NCBI GenBank assembly: GCA_023512255.1
Contig: JAILZY010000030.1
Location: 1-36,349 of the forward strand
From: a bacterium
GTDB lineage: Bacteria > SZUA-182 > DTGQ01
DNA: 36,349 bases
Reading direction: 5' to 3'
In this document: positions 25,098 through 33,719 of the stretch, piece by piece
How the letters are laid out: every line of letters begins with the position of its first letter
Numbering within the stretch: position 1 is the stretch's first letter
Notes under the pieces: generated by a model
Told to the model about the DNA's origin: nothing
The model's input: only the letters and a program-made list of their open reading frames with translations
Database searches by the model: none
Program-made: the position numbers and the translations under genes

Positions 25098-26087
25098 ATG
25101 GCTAAGATGTACTATGAGCAGGATGCTGATTTGCAGCATCTTATGGGCAAGACCATTGCCATAGTCGGTTATGGAAATCAGGGGGCTGCCCAGGCCAAGA
25201 ATCTTAGGGACAGCGGTCTTTCGGTCATTGTCAGCGATCTTAAGGGAAGCCCGCAGTGGGCGCAGGCGGAAAAAGATGGCTTTTCAGTCATGACTACCAA
25301 AGAGGCGGCGGCTAGGGCCGAGGTGATCCAAGTCCTTGTTCCCGATCAGTATCAGCCGGAAGTGTATGCTCAGGATATTAAAGAGCATATGACCAGCGGT
25401 AAGGCTTTAGTGTTTTCTCATGGCTTCAATATCCACTTTGGGCAGATTGTGCCTCCTGCCGAGGTCGATGTTTATATGGTTGCCCCTAAGGGGCCGGGAT
25501 TTTTGGTTCGGGAAATGTATGAGCAGGGCAAGGGAGTGCCGGCCCTGATCGCGGTTCAGCAGAACGCTACTGGCAAGGCCAAGGATTTAGCTCTGGCCCA
25601 TGCCAAGGGGATCGGAGCGACTAGGGCAGGGGTTTTGGAAACCACCTTTGCCGAGGAAACGGAAACGGATCTGTTTGGCGAGCAGGCTGTTTTGTGCGGT
25701 GGGCTTTCGGAGTTGATCAAGGCTGGCTTTGATACCCTGGTCGAGGCTGGATATCAGCCGGAAATCGCTTATTTTGAGTGCCTCCATGAGGTAAAGCTGA
25801 TTACCGATCTCATCTATGCCAAAGGGATCACTGGGATGCGGCAGGCAATCAGTGATACTGCCGAGTACGGGGATTTGACCCGCGGCAGCCGAGTAATTAA
25901 TGAGGATGTGCGCGATGAGATGCGGATGATTTTAGCCGAAATTCAATCTGGAGAATTTGCCAGAGAATGGATTCTCGAGAATAAAGCTAACCGTCCAGTG
26001 ATGAATGCTCAGAGGAGAATCCAAAAAGAACACTTGATTGAGCAGGTCGGCCAAAAAATCCGAGGGATGATGAGCTGGCTAAAGTAG
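25098..26087 (+). CDS. ilvC: Ketol-acid reductoisomerase, class I
   Basis: It isomerises and reduces acetolactate or acetohydroxybutyrate, the second shared branched-chain step. At 329 residues it is class I. The dinucleotide site [17 protein letters not shown] starts at residue 24, the Mg site lies in [13 protein letters not shown], and [10 protein letters not shown] and SDTAEYGD are typical. After beta strand 2 the sequence is [10 protein letters not shown], where NADPH enzymes usually have a GLR-x-GS loop. The phosphate-binding Arg is replaced by Leu48, the later Ser by Gln53, and Asp47 stands at the strand end, as is common in NADH enzymes. AAGGAGG precedes the ATG. Confidence 0.96.
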   Translation: MAKMYYEQDADLQHLMGKTIAIVGYGNQGAAQAKNLRDSGLSVIVSDLKGSPQWAQAEKDGFSVMTTKEAAARAEVIQVLVPDQYQPEVYAQDIKEHMTSGKALVFSHGFNIHFGQIVPPAEVDVYMVAPKGPGFLVREMYEQGKGVPALIAVQQNATGKAKDLALAHAKGIGATRAGVLETTFAEETETDLFGEQAVLCGGLSELIKAGFDTLVEAGYQPEIAYFECLHEVKLITDLIYAKGITGMRQAISDTAEYGDLTRGSRVINEDVRDEMRMILAEIQSGEFAREWILENKANRPVMNAQRRIQKEHLIEQVGQKIRGMMSWLK

Positions 26088-26102
26088 ACAAGTGAACCAG
26101 CG

Positions 26103-26771
26103 ATGCGTATTCCAATAGCTAAGCAGGGCTTTCCTTTTATTTTGTTTTTTGCTGCCTTGACAGGTGTAGCTCTGCTGGCAGGGTTTCCCCTGGCAGCAGG
26201 GCTTATTTTTTTCCTGACCTTGTTTGTCATCTTTTTCTTTCGGGATCCGGAGCGTAAGGCGCCAGAGGATGAGCATCTGATTGTTTCTCCTGCTGATGGC
26301 AAGCTGATTCAGATTCGTCAGATTCCGGCAGGGGAGGTTTTGGCCGAGCCGGCTGTTTGTCTTAGTGTCTTCATGTCTCCTTTCAATGTTCATGTCAATC
26401 GGATGCCTTTTCAGGGAAAGATCCTAAAAAAAATCTATAACCCGGGCAAGTTTCTCCCTGCCTACCGGCAGAAGGCCTCACTCTTGAACGAGCAGGTGTC
26501 GGTCCTGGTTGATACCGATGGCGGGCCGATCAGAATGACCCAAATCGCTGGTCGATTGGCTCGTCGAATCGTCTGCTGGGCGCAGGAAGGAGATACCCTG
26601 GCCCGGGGCGAGCGGTTTGGTATGATTAAATTTGGCTCTCGGGTCGATCTTTGTCTGCCTAGGGAAAATACGGTGATCGTAATTCGCCTTGGAGATCGGG
26701 TCAAGGCTGGAGAGACTGTCTTGGCTCGCTTTTCCTCCCTCTCGCCTAGGTTGAATAAGCATGATGAATAA
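26103..26771 (+). CDS. psd: Phosphatidylserine decarboxylase proenzyme (small, Psd-B type)
   Basis: It makes phosphatidylethanolamine from phosphatidylserine at the inner membrane, using a pyruvoyl group formed by self-cleavage. The 222-residue protein has two hydrophobic segments near residues 10-46 (a membrane hairpin). SPADGK and SPFNVHVNR motifs follow, then FGSRVDLCLP, where cleavage is expected between Gly178 and Ser179. The short form without the longer N-terminal region is typical of many non-enteric bacteria. It begins 15 bases after ilvC, so it is probably in the same transcript. A pssA partner often sits next to psd but is not in this window. Confidence 0.95.
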   Translation: MRIPIAKQGFPFILFFAALTGVALLAGFPLAAGLIFFLTLFVIFFFRDPERKAPEDEHLIVSPADGKLIQIRQIPAGEVLAEPAVCLSVFMSPFNVHVNRMPFQGKILKKIYNPGKFLPAYRQKASLLNEQVSVLVDTDGGPIRMTQIAGRLARRIVCWAQEGDTLARGERFGMIKFGSRVDLCLPRENTVIVIRLGDRVKAGETVLARFSSLSPRLNKHDE

Positions 26772-26811
26772 GCAGGATTGGAGATAGAACTATTACCAAA
26801 GAGAGATTTTC

Positions 26812-27399
26812 ATGGAAGTTCAAGATCAACTTGTAAAAATATTTTATCGGAGTATAGAGGCCAAAGAGGCTTTCTTGAAATCAAATCTTGAGCTTGTTGA
26901 AACTGTAGTTTTGCGGCTTGTGCTTTCTCTTCAGAGCGGAGGCAAGGTTTTGCTGTTTGGAAACGGCGGCAGTGCGGCCGATGCCCAGCATCTGGCTGCT
27001 GAGTTTGTCAACCGCTTTTTATACGACCGCCCAGCCCTGCCGGCCATTGCCCTGACTACGGATAGCTCGGTTCTGACCAGTATCAGTAATGATGCCGATT
27101 ATAGCCAAATCTTCAGTCGTCAGATCGAAGCCCTGGGGAAGGCAGGGGATGTGGCTATCGGCATCAGCACCAGCGGCAACTCACCCAATGTCCTCTTAGG
27201 GCTCCAGAAGGGAAAACAGATGGGACTATACACTGTGGCCTTCTCAGGTGGGGATGGAGGCAAGATCAAGACCGCGGCCGATGTCTGCCTCACAGTGCCG
27301 TGTCGGGAAGTGCCTCGCATCCAGGAGGTCCATATTACCCTTGGCCACGCCATCTGCGAGCTGGTGGAAGCGGCTATCTTTCCGAAAGGGATTAAATAA
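26812..27399 (+). CDS. gmhA: Phosphoheptose isomerase (SIS domain)
   Basis: It converts sedoheptulose 7-phosphate to D-glycero-D-manno-heptose 7-phosphate, the first step of heptose synthesis for the LPS inner core. The 195 residues form one SIS domain with FGNGGSAADAQHLAAEFVNRF (residues 44-64), SGNSPNVLLG, and the active-site region QEVHITLGHAICELVE near the C-terminus. Length matches GmhA. It follows psd by about 40 bases, so two envelope genes are adjacent. A generic SIS-domain sugar isomerase is the main alternative, but the motifs fit GmhA well. Confidence 0.93.
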   Translation: MEVQDQLVKIFYRSIEAKEAFLKSNLELVETVVLRLVLSLQSGGKVLLFGNGGSAADAQHLAAEFVNRFLYDRPALPAIALTTDSSVLTSISNDADYSQIFSRQIEALGKAGDVAIGISTSGNSPNVLLGLQKGKQMGLYTVAFSGGDGGKIKTAADVCLTVPCREVPRIQEVHITLGHAICELVEAAIFPKGIK

Positions 27400-27415
27400 C
27401 ACGCCCATATACATT

Positions 27416-27520
27416 GTGGTCCTTCGCTAACAAAGCGTGCAATTTTGGCGAACACAGAGGGCCGCCCCTGCGATTGATTGGGTAATTGGATCTGCTCTCG
27501 TACTTGGCGAGAAACCAATT
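27416..27520. repeat. Interspersed repeat family A, diverged copy
   Basis: It has the left end GTGGTCCTTCGCTAACAAAG, the internal GGCCGCCCCTGCGATTGATT, and a right end ACTTGGCGAGAAACCAATTA. It lies 16 bases after gmhA, between gmhA and the next gene of the run. Confidence 0.6.
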
Positions 27521-27562
27521 AGGCACAACCTCTGCGATAAATATGAGCTAATAAAAAGAATC

Positions 27563-27585
27563 TATACTTTTGCACTTTTTCTCCG
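27563..27585. repeat. Repeat family B left-end fragment abutting a start codon
   Basis: TATACTTTTGCACTTTTTCT followed by CCG matches the left end of the family B copies and runs to the base before the ATG at 27586. The gene's normal ribosome-binding region therefore consists of repeat sequence. Confidence 0.55.
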
Positions 27586-28599
27586 ATGAGTCGAAAGCCA
27601 TTTTCTCCTCTGCCAGTTGAAAAGCTCAAAACCAAACCCCTAGCCGAGCGAAAGAGCAAGGTGAATGTGGAGCTGTTTGCTCGGGCCGTAGGGTATGGTC
27701 AGAGTGTTTCGCAATTTCTTGATGGACTGCCGAAGATTTTGGCGGCTAAGGATCTCCTTGAGATTGCCGACCGGGTAGCCCAGGCAGTCAGGAAAGAGAA
27801 GGGCGTGATCCTGGCCCTTGGGGCCCATGTGATTAAGTGCGGCCTAGCTCCTGTGCTGATAGATTTGATGCAACGGGGTGTGATCAGCGGCCTGGCCTTT
27901 AATGGGGCCGGGGTTATCCATGACTATGAGTTAGCCATTCATGGCCAGACCTCGGAAGATGTCGATCAAGCCATTGTCAGGGGAGAGTTTGGCATGGCTG
28001 AAGAGACTGCTGTCCAGCTCAATCAAGCTATCAATGAAGGAGTGAATGCAGGATGCGGCCTTGGTGAGGCTGTGGGTAAATACTTGACTGAGCGCAATCC
28101 TCCCTTTGTCAACTTCAGTCTATTTGCGGCTGCCTATCGGCTGAAGATTCCGGCAACGGTCCATGTAGCCATCGGGACAGACATTATCCATATGCACCCT
28201 GAGGCTAGGCCAGATCTTCTGGGGAAGGGAAGTATGCTGGATTTTCGGCTATTTTGCTCAGCTATCACCTCTTTGCATCAGGGCGGAGTGTATTTCAATA
28301 TCGGCTCGGCAGTGATCCTGCCCGAAGTTTTCCTAAAAGCCCTGACCTTGGTCAGAAACCTTGGCTATCCTTTGACTGACTTTACCACTGTGAACCTGGA
28401 TTTTATTCAGCACTACCGTCCCATGACTAATGTGGTTCGAAGGCCCATCATCGGGGGCGGCCAAGGATATTCGCTGATCGGCCATCATGAGATCATGATT
28501 CCTTTGCTGGCTGCTGCTATTTTTGATCGGCTGGGACCTTGCCCTGACCACAAAATAGGCCAAATGCTGCCTGAGCCGCCAGAAAGCAGGTGTGGATAA
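27586..28599 (+). CDS. Deoxyhypusine-synthase-like protein of unknown function
   Basis: A 337-residue soluble protein with alternating helices and strands. Segments such as VILALGAHVIKCGLAPVLID and FNGAGVIHDYELAI recall the NAD-binding deoxyhypusine synthase superfamily. The late GSAVILPEVFLKAL also fits. However, I do not see the SWGK(I) segment carrying the catalytic Lys of true deoxyhypusine synthase, and bacteria normally lack eIF5A. A different reaction is likely and should not be inferred. No ribosome site is visible before ATG 27586, which directly follows a repeat fragment. It lies between gmhA and tlyA. Confidence 0.6.
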   Translation: MSRKPFSPLPVEKLKTKPLAERKSKVNVELFARAVGYGQSVSQFLDGLPKILAAKDLLEIADRVAQAVRKEKGVILALGAHVIKCGLAPVLIDLMQRGVISGLAFNGAGVIHDYELAIHGQTSEDVDQAIVRGEFGMAEETAVQLNQAINEGVNAGCGLGEAVGKYLTERNPPFVNFSLFAAAYRLKIPATVHVAIGTDIIHMHPEARPDLLGKGSMLDFRLFCSAITSLHQGGVYFNIGSAVILPEVFLKALTLVRNLGYPLTDFTTVNLDFIQHYRPMTNVVRRPIIGGGQGYSLIGHHEIMIPLLAAAIFDRLGPCPDHKIGQMLPEPPESRCG

Positions 28600-28608
28600 G
28601 AAAGGGCT

Positions 28609-29394
28609 ATGAAGCGCCGGGAGCGGGCTGATAAACTCCTCTGCGAGCAGGGTCTTGCGCCGAGTCGGCAGAAGGCCAGAGCTCTGATTATGGCTGGCTG
28701 TGTGTTGAGTGGAGAGGTGAGGGTTGAAAAATGCGGTCAGATGCTACCTGCCGATTGTCTGCTCAAGGTTAGGGAAGCCGATAATCCCTATGTGAGTCGA
28801 GGAGGGTTAAAACTAGAGCATGCCCTGCGCCGATTTGCCCTGGATGTGCGGGGAAAAAGAGCCCTGGATGTCGGAGCCTCAACCGGTGGCTTTACCGATT
28901 GTCTGCTCCAGCATGGAGCTGAGCAGGTTTATGCCGTAGATGTCGGCTATGGCCAGATGGATCCAAAGATAAGAAGCGATCAGCGAGTGGTTCACCGTGA
29001 GCGGGTAAATATCCGGCATGTGGTCCAAGCTGATTTTCCCTTCCTTTTTGAGCTGATCACTATTGATGTGTCGTTTATCTCCCTGCGCCTTGTGCTGCCG
29101 CCAGTTAAGGAACTTCTGGCTGATGGGGGAGAGATCGTAGCTTTGGTCAAACCGCAGTTTGAGGTCGGCAAGGGGCAGGTAGGCAAAAATGGTGTTGTAC
29201 GCGATAGCAAAAAGCATGAGCAGGTTTTGCGCGAGATCATTGACTGTGCTCAAAATCTCGGCCTATGTTTTCGAGGTCTTGCGGCTTCGCCAATCAGTGG
29301 AGCCAAGGGAAATCTGGAATTTTTTCTCCATCTGGTCAAGTCAAACGAGCGGGCCAGCCAGGAGATGATCGAGCAAGCCATTTGCCAGCGGTAA
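28609..29394 (+). CDS. tlyA: TlyA-family rRNA methyltransferase (hemolysin A-like)
   Basis: An S-adenosylmethionine-dependent methyltransferase; characterised TlyA proteins add 2'-O-methyl groups to 16S and 23S rRNA. The 261 residues have an N-terminal S4 RNA-binding domain (about 1-65, ERADKLLCEQGLAPSRQKARALI). A FtsJ/RrmJ-like Rossmann domain follows, with the SAM motif ALDVGASTGGFTDCLL, IDVSFISL and VALVKPQFEVG. The older name hemolysin reflects early work and is not a reliable function. It begins ten bases after the preceding gene and is last in the run before a terminator. Confidence 0.94.
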   Translation: MKRRERADKLLCEQGLAPSRQKARALIMAGCVLSGEVRVEKCGQMLPADCLLKVREADNPYVSRGGLKLEHALRRFALDVRGKRALDVGASTGGFTDCLLQHGAEQVYAVDVGYGQMDPKIRSDQRVVHRERVNIRHVVQADFPFLFELITIDVSFISLRLVLPPVKELLADGGEIVALVKPQFEVGKGQVGKNGVVRDSKKHEQVLREIIDCAQNLGLCFRGLAASPISGAKGNLEFFLHLVKSNERASQEMIEQAICQR

Positions 29395-29588
29395 TTTTTA
29401 TACTGCGCGAATGGGTGAATCCTTAACTTTTCTTTTGGTCATCTCAAGCAAAGTGAGAAGACTCATACTGATAAAATCGAAGAGTATCACCGCAAGGCTG
29501 CAAAATGTGCAGAGGTTTTGGTTCCTTATTGTGTGAGCCCCCACTTCATCATAGGAGCCTATGTTTCAGGTGCGGAGGGCGAAATTGA

Positions 29589-29645
29589 AAAAGGCCCGCT
29601 TATCTTCAGTAAGCCTTCTACTGAAGAAAGGCGGGCCTTTTTTAC
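29589..29645. terminator. Bidirectional terminator between convergent genes
   Basis: AAAAAGGCCCGC at the left pairs with GCGGGCCTTTTTT at the right. An inner stem CTTCAGTA/TACTGAAG closes a short loop. T-runs face both strands, so it can end tlyA transcripts on the plus strand and the Gly/Tyr-rich gene on the minus strand. Confidence 0.88.
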
Positions 29646-29665
29646 CTACAGCCTGCCTGATTGGA

Positions 29666-30529
29666 TCAGAGCAGAATTCCAGCCGATGCTCCTGTGGTGG
29701 TACCGGTGGTGGATGATGATGAGGTGGTAGTATTGCTACTATTTCCCCCGCTGCCAAAGAGAGAGGGGAAGAGCTGGCTATAGAGGCCACCGATCCCCAG
29801 GGTCGAGGCGATCTGGAGGAAAGGTACCTGGTATTGGATGCCGCCGGGTGTGGTAATCGTATAATACAGGTTCTGGAGACCAAATGGGCTGCTAAGAGAG
29901 CTTAATCCTCCAAGACCATAGTAGGAGCTCAAGGATGAATTCAGCCCTCCGTACAATCCCCCCAAGCCTCCCAATCCACCCAAGCTGGCCAGACCGCTCA
30001 AGCCGGCAAGACCACCCAGAAGCCCTCTTCCGTAAAGTCCAGAAGCCGCGGCAAGACTATAATAATATGGCAGCAACAGGCTTAAGCTGCTCCCCCCAAG
30101 ACCATACAGTGAGCCATATCCTCCCCCTCCGTACAGCCCGTAGCCTCCTCCGTATCCAGAGTACAATAGCGAAGGATAGCCTCCATAGGCGGCGGAGTAG
30201 CTGCTTCCACCATAGGAGCTGCCACTGCTGCCACCATAGAGGCTACTGTAGCCGTAATAAGGATAGCTGCTGCTGCCATAGGCCGAATAGCTTGGGTAAT
30301 ATCCGTAGTAGGCTGAATAACCTGATAGTGGTGCATAACTTGTGGTTGGATAAGAGTAGGCACTGGTTGATGAGCTTGTGCTCGTACCTGTATATGGCGA
30401 TGTATAGTAAGCATAGGGATAGATTTGAGCTAAGGCTAGCGATGATCCGAATAGCCAGCAGATAGCTGAAAGAGAAATAATCACAATCCTGATCGTCCAA
30501 AGTGGAGACTTCCAAAACCGAGTATTCAT
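29666..30529 (-). CDS. Gly/Ser/Tyr/Leu-rich secreted protein, unknown function
   Basis: A 287-residue low-complexity protein. A signal peptide (RIVIISLSAICWLFGSSLALAQ) ends near residue 35. A Tyr/Ser/Pro-rich segment follows (about 36-110), then a Gly/Tyr/Leu-rich segment with GGLYGG and GLGGLGG repeats (about 110-215). A more ordinary region comes next (FGLQNLYYTITTPGGIQYQVPFLQIASTLGIGGLYSQLF), then a Ser/Thr-rich tail. The composition suggests a surface or self-assembling protein, but this is inference. I chose ATG 30529 with AGAAGG about ten bases before it; an upstream in-frame ATG at 30598 has no such site and would place 23 residues before the signal. It is bounded by the terminator at 29589. 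Confidence 0.78.
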   Translation of the reverse strand: MNTRFWKSPLWTIRIVIISLSAICWLFGSSLALAQIYPYAYYTSPYTGTSTSSSTSAYSYPTTSYAPLSGYSAYYGYYPSYSAYGSSSYPYYGYSSLYGGSSGSSYGGSSYSAAYGGYPSLLYSGYGGGYGLYGGGGYGSLYGLGGSSLSLLLPYYYSLAAASGLYGRGLLGGLAGLSGLASLGGLGGLGGLYGGLNSSLSSYYGLGGLSSLSSPFGLQNLYYTITTPGGIQYQVPFLQIASTLGIGGLYSQLFPSLFGSGGNSSNTTTSSSSTTGTTTGASAGILL

Positions 30530-31039
30530 GTTCTTAAGCCTTCTTGTGAGATAGTTATAGTTATAGAGAATTTGCGAAAAAGAGCACACAAGCCACAAGA
30601 GCCGTCATCTTAAAGTTAGAGCGAAAAAGAGAACGACAAGCTTATTATTCAGAGTCTGCCGGTATAAGGAAAAAATTTTCTCATCTCCTGATCTAGCAAT
30701 AACGAAGGCTCAGAGTCTGTCGGTGGACGGAAAGAATACGGATATGACATAGTTGATATCACCCCCCCAAGAAAAAGATAAGGCCCCTGAAAAATACTTC
30801 CTTGCTTTGCGGCTATTGTAATTAAAATCGCCTCATTCAAGAGCCAGTGGTTTGAGCTCTGTTCAATTAGCCAGTGGTTTTAGATCCGCTTAATTAGCAT
30901 AATTGAACTTTTTGTTTTGTAGTGAAATGCAAACCTTGTGCCGAGCTGTTCGGGCAGGCTTAGCTGAGTATTCAGAGTATGCATTCAAGGGATGAGGGGA
31001 GTTTGACTATGCAAAATAATTCATGATATGCAATTTGTT
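30530..31039. other. Intergenic region between the Gly/Tyr-rich and sulfatase-TPR genes
   Basis: About 510 bases with no gene. Two partial direct repeats are visible: CAGAGTCTG(C/T)CGGT at about 30650 and 30711, and AGCCAGTGGTTT at about 30841 and 30869. No clear terminator or promoter consensus was identified. Confidence 0.45.
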
Positions 31040-33667
31040 TCAGTTTTGACCCTCTGTGAACTGTCCTTGCCGTATCTGCTGAGCCCGCTCAAGCAATTGG
31101 GCCGCTAGGGTAAAGTCAGGTTTCAGGCGCAGCGTCTCCTGGTATTCTTCAATAGCCTGATCGATCATCCCCTTAGTATCATAGGCCGTAGCCAGGTTGA
31201 AATGGGCTTGAGCTGAGCCAGGAGCAATCTTGACTGCTTTCTGATAAATGGCAATGGCCTGGTCTAGGGCCTGCTGATGAAAGTAGATGGTTCCGATGTT
31301 CAGATAGGCATCGACATAATCTGGCTTGGCTTTTAGGGCTCGATGGTAGGATTCAAGGGCTTTATCTGTCTGGCCTTTCTGTCCATAGGCTACACCTAGA
31401 TGGAAGAAGGCTTCGGGATTATTCGGATCGAGGGTCAGGGCTTTTTGGATTTCCATAATTGCCTGATCCTCCTGATGGAGGCTGTAGTAGGCAATCCCAA
31501 GGTGAATTCTGGGTTTGACCTGATCGGGCAGGGCCTGGACAGCCTTTTGAAGCTCTACCGCTGCCTGATCAGGTTTTCCGGTCAGGAGGTAGAGATCGCC
31601 AAGCTCAAGATGAGCAGTCTGATAGCTTGGCTTGAGCCGAAGGGCGGTCTGAAGCTCTTCGATTGCTCGCTCAAGACTGCCAGAGCGAGCATAGAGGAGC
31701 CCAAGATTATAGTGAGCATCAGCAAAATTGGGATCAAGAGCCAGAGCCTTTTGAATTTCAGCCCTGGCCTCCTCAAACTGCTGGTTGAAGAGGTAGGTTG
31801 CGGCCAGGAGGCTGTGCACCTCCTTGTGATTTGGATTGAGGCGGAGCGCCTCTTTAAATTCAGCCTGAGCCTGCGCCAGATTCCCCTGAGCAGCTAAAAG
31901 CATGCCTATCTGCCGCCGGGCATCAAGATAAGTGGGATCAAGCCGGAGCGTCTCCTGGTATTCTCGAATAGCCAGATCGGTTTTTTTCTGCCTCTCATAG
32001 ACCAGGCCGAGCATAAAGTGGGTGGAGATATCATTCGGGTTAGCCTGAAGGACCTGTTGAAAGGCCTCGACTGCTTCAGTTAGCTCTCCCTTGGCGTAAT
32101 GGGAAAATCCAATATCAGCCTGATCTGCCACCAGGATGAAATCCTTGGGGTCAGGGAGGCTCTCTTTTGCTTTCTGGCTGCTCAGGTCTGGTTTTTCACT
32201 CCATACGTAGCCAAGGCTTTGGAGCCTTTGCCGCTGCTCGCTGCTTAGGCTGGTCTGGATAGCTGATCCTGGCTGATAGAGGCTGGGTAGGGATTTTTGC
32301 ATGGCCAGAAGCCTTGCCTTGAGGCTTTCTGCCTTGGGAGCTGGCTGATCAGCCGCCAGCAGGTTATTGTTCTCTCCAGGATCCTGCTCAAGGTGATAGA
32401 GCTCAGGCTTTGGGGCCAGAATGTATTTCCAGGTGCGGGTACGAAGGCCGAAAAGAGGGCTTAGGCCATGATTGAGCCTCGGATAGAGGGATTCACAGTA
32501 TAGGTCAAGATCGTCTGGTGGGGCAGCAGAAGCAGGAGTAGTGGCTTTGGCGGCCATAACTGGATAGAGACTCACCCCCTGCATCATTTCAGGCCCATTC
32601 CCTGCCGATCCTAGGGTATTTTTCTCTCCGGCAGCCGTGGTAGTGCTGGCCGCTTTTGGCATCGGCACCTTGAGAAGCTCCAGGATAGTGGGCATAAGAT
32701 CAATAGTTCGAACCAAGCCGCTTACCTTGCAGCCACGGGGAAGTTTGGCCGGATAGCGGAAAATCAGGGGAACGCGCAGCGTGGAATCATAGATAAAGAA
32801 GGCATGGGTCCGCTCTCTGTGCTCTCCTAGACCCTCGCCATGGTCAGAGGTAAAAACGATTAGGGTATGGTCGAGCACGCCGAGCTGCTCCAGTTTGTCC
32901 AATACCTGGCCGAGGCACATATCCGTATAGGCGATCTCACCATCGTAGGGATTTTCCCTATACTTACTGCCGAAGGGCTCAGGGGGCGAGTAGTCCGCAT
33001 GGGGATCAAAGTAGTGGATCCAGAGGAAAAATTTTTCCTGATAGTGCTGATCAAGCCACTGGATAGCTCTTCGGCTGGTCTCCTCTCCTCGCCGCTCGTT
33101 ATGAAGGATTGATGGGCCGCCTGCTTGGTTCTGTGAGCAGTCATCGTCATAGACCTCAAATCCTTGATTTAGGCCAAAGCATGAGTCAAGGGTATATGAG
33201 CTGACCATAGCTGCTGTTCGCCAGCCGTGCTGCTGCAAAATTTCGGCCAGGGTAGTTGCTGACTGATTCAGAATAAAGGTCCCGTTGTTTCGCACCCCGT
33301 GCGACGGGGGATAGAGACCGGTGAAAATCGACACATGAGAGGGAAGAGTGATAGGCACCGGCGTAAAGGCCTGGGTAAAGAGTATGCCATCTTTGGCTAG
33401 CCGGTCGATTCGAGGAGTTTCGACCTTAGAATAGCCATAGCAGCCAAGATGATCAGCCCGTAGCGTATCGATGGTAACCACCAGGAGATTGATCGGTCGA
33501 TCAGGCAAAGGTGCCTGCCGACGAGAGCAGGCGGGAAGAAAAGCAAGCCCTACTCCCACCGCGGCAGTCATAAATAGCACCACGGGTGACATTGCCCACA
33601 CTAGGGCAGCAGCTACAAGATTACACAAGAGAGTCTTTATCTGTAGCCTGATCGTGAGCCTGATCAT
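31040..33667 (-). CDS. Sulfatase-like (alkaline phosphatase superfamily) protein with ten TPRs
   Basis: An 875-residue two-part protein. Residues 10-45 are hydrophobic, and Cys47 in LPAC could be a weak lipoprotein site. The sulfatase-fold domain runs from about 58 to 460, with the metal motif VVTIDTLRADHLG (Asp67), TLPSHVSIFTGLYP and the second metal site FTSDHGEGLGEH. The position of the formylglycine Cys/Ser in C-x-P-S-R is Thr107 here (TLPSH), so sulfatase activity by the usual mechanism is doubtful. Phospho-group transfer or hydrolysis is an alternative. Ten 34-residue TPRs fill about residues 515-860. AAGGAG lies eight bases before the ATG. It is probably anchored at the membrane facing the periplasm. 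Confidence 0.88.
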   Translation of the reverse strand: MIRLTIRLQIKTLLCNLVAAALVWAMSPVVLFMTAAVGVGLAFLPACSRRQAPLPDRPINLLVVTIDTLRADHLGCYGYSKVETPRIDRLAKDGILFTQAFTPVPITLPSHVSIFTGLYPPSHGVRNNGTFILNQSATTLAEILQQHGWRTAAMVSSYTLDSCFGLNQGFEVYDDDCSQNQAGGPSILHNERRGEETSRRAIQWLDQHYQEKFFLWIHYFDPHADYSPPEPFGSKYRENPYDGEIAYTDMCLGQVLDKLEQLGVLDHTLIVFTSDHGEGLGEHRERTHAFFIYDSTLRVPLIFRYPAKLPRGCKVSGLVRTIDLMPTILELLKVPMPKAASTTTAAGEKNTLGSAGNGPEMMQGVSLYPVMAAKATTPASAAPPDDLDLYCESLYPRLNHGLSPLFGLRTRTWKYILAPKPELYHLEQDPGENNNLLAADQPAPKAESLKARLLAMQKSLPSLYQPGSAIQTSLSSEQRQRLQSLGYVWSEKPDLSSQKAKESLPDPKDFILVADQADIGFSHYAKGELTEAVEAFQQVLQANPNDISTHFMLGLVYERQKKTDLAIREYQETLRLDPTYLDARRQIGMLLAAQGNLAQAQAEFKEALRLNPNHKEVHSLLAATYLFNQQFEEARAEIQKALALDPNFADAHYNLGLLYARSGSLERAIEELQTALRLKPSYQTAHLELGDLYLLTGKPDQAAVELQKAVQALPDQVKPRIHLGIAYYSLHQEDQAIMEIQKALTLDPNNPEAFFHLGVAYGQKGQTDKALESYHRALKAKPDYVDAYLNIGTIYFHQQALDQAIAIYQKAVKIAPGSAQAHFNLATAYDTKGMIDQAIEEYQETLRLKPDFTLAAQLLERAQQIRQGQFTEGQN

Positions 33668-33719
33668 AGTTTTATCTCCTTATATTTTTTGCATATTTTC
33701 TGCACTTTTTGTATTCTTT

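Noticed and set aside
29518-29730. A 70-residue plus-strand frame
   Set aside because: It runs through the bidirectional terminator and into the antisense of the Gly/Tyr-rich gene.
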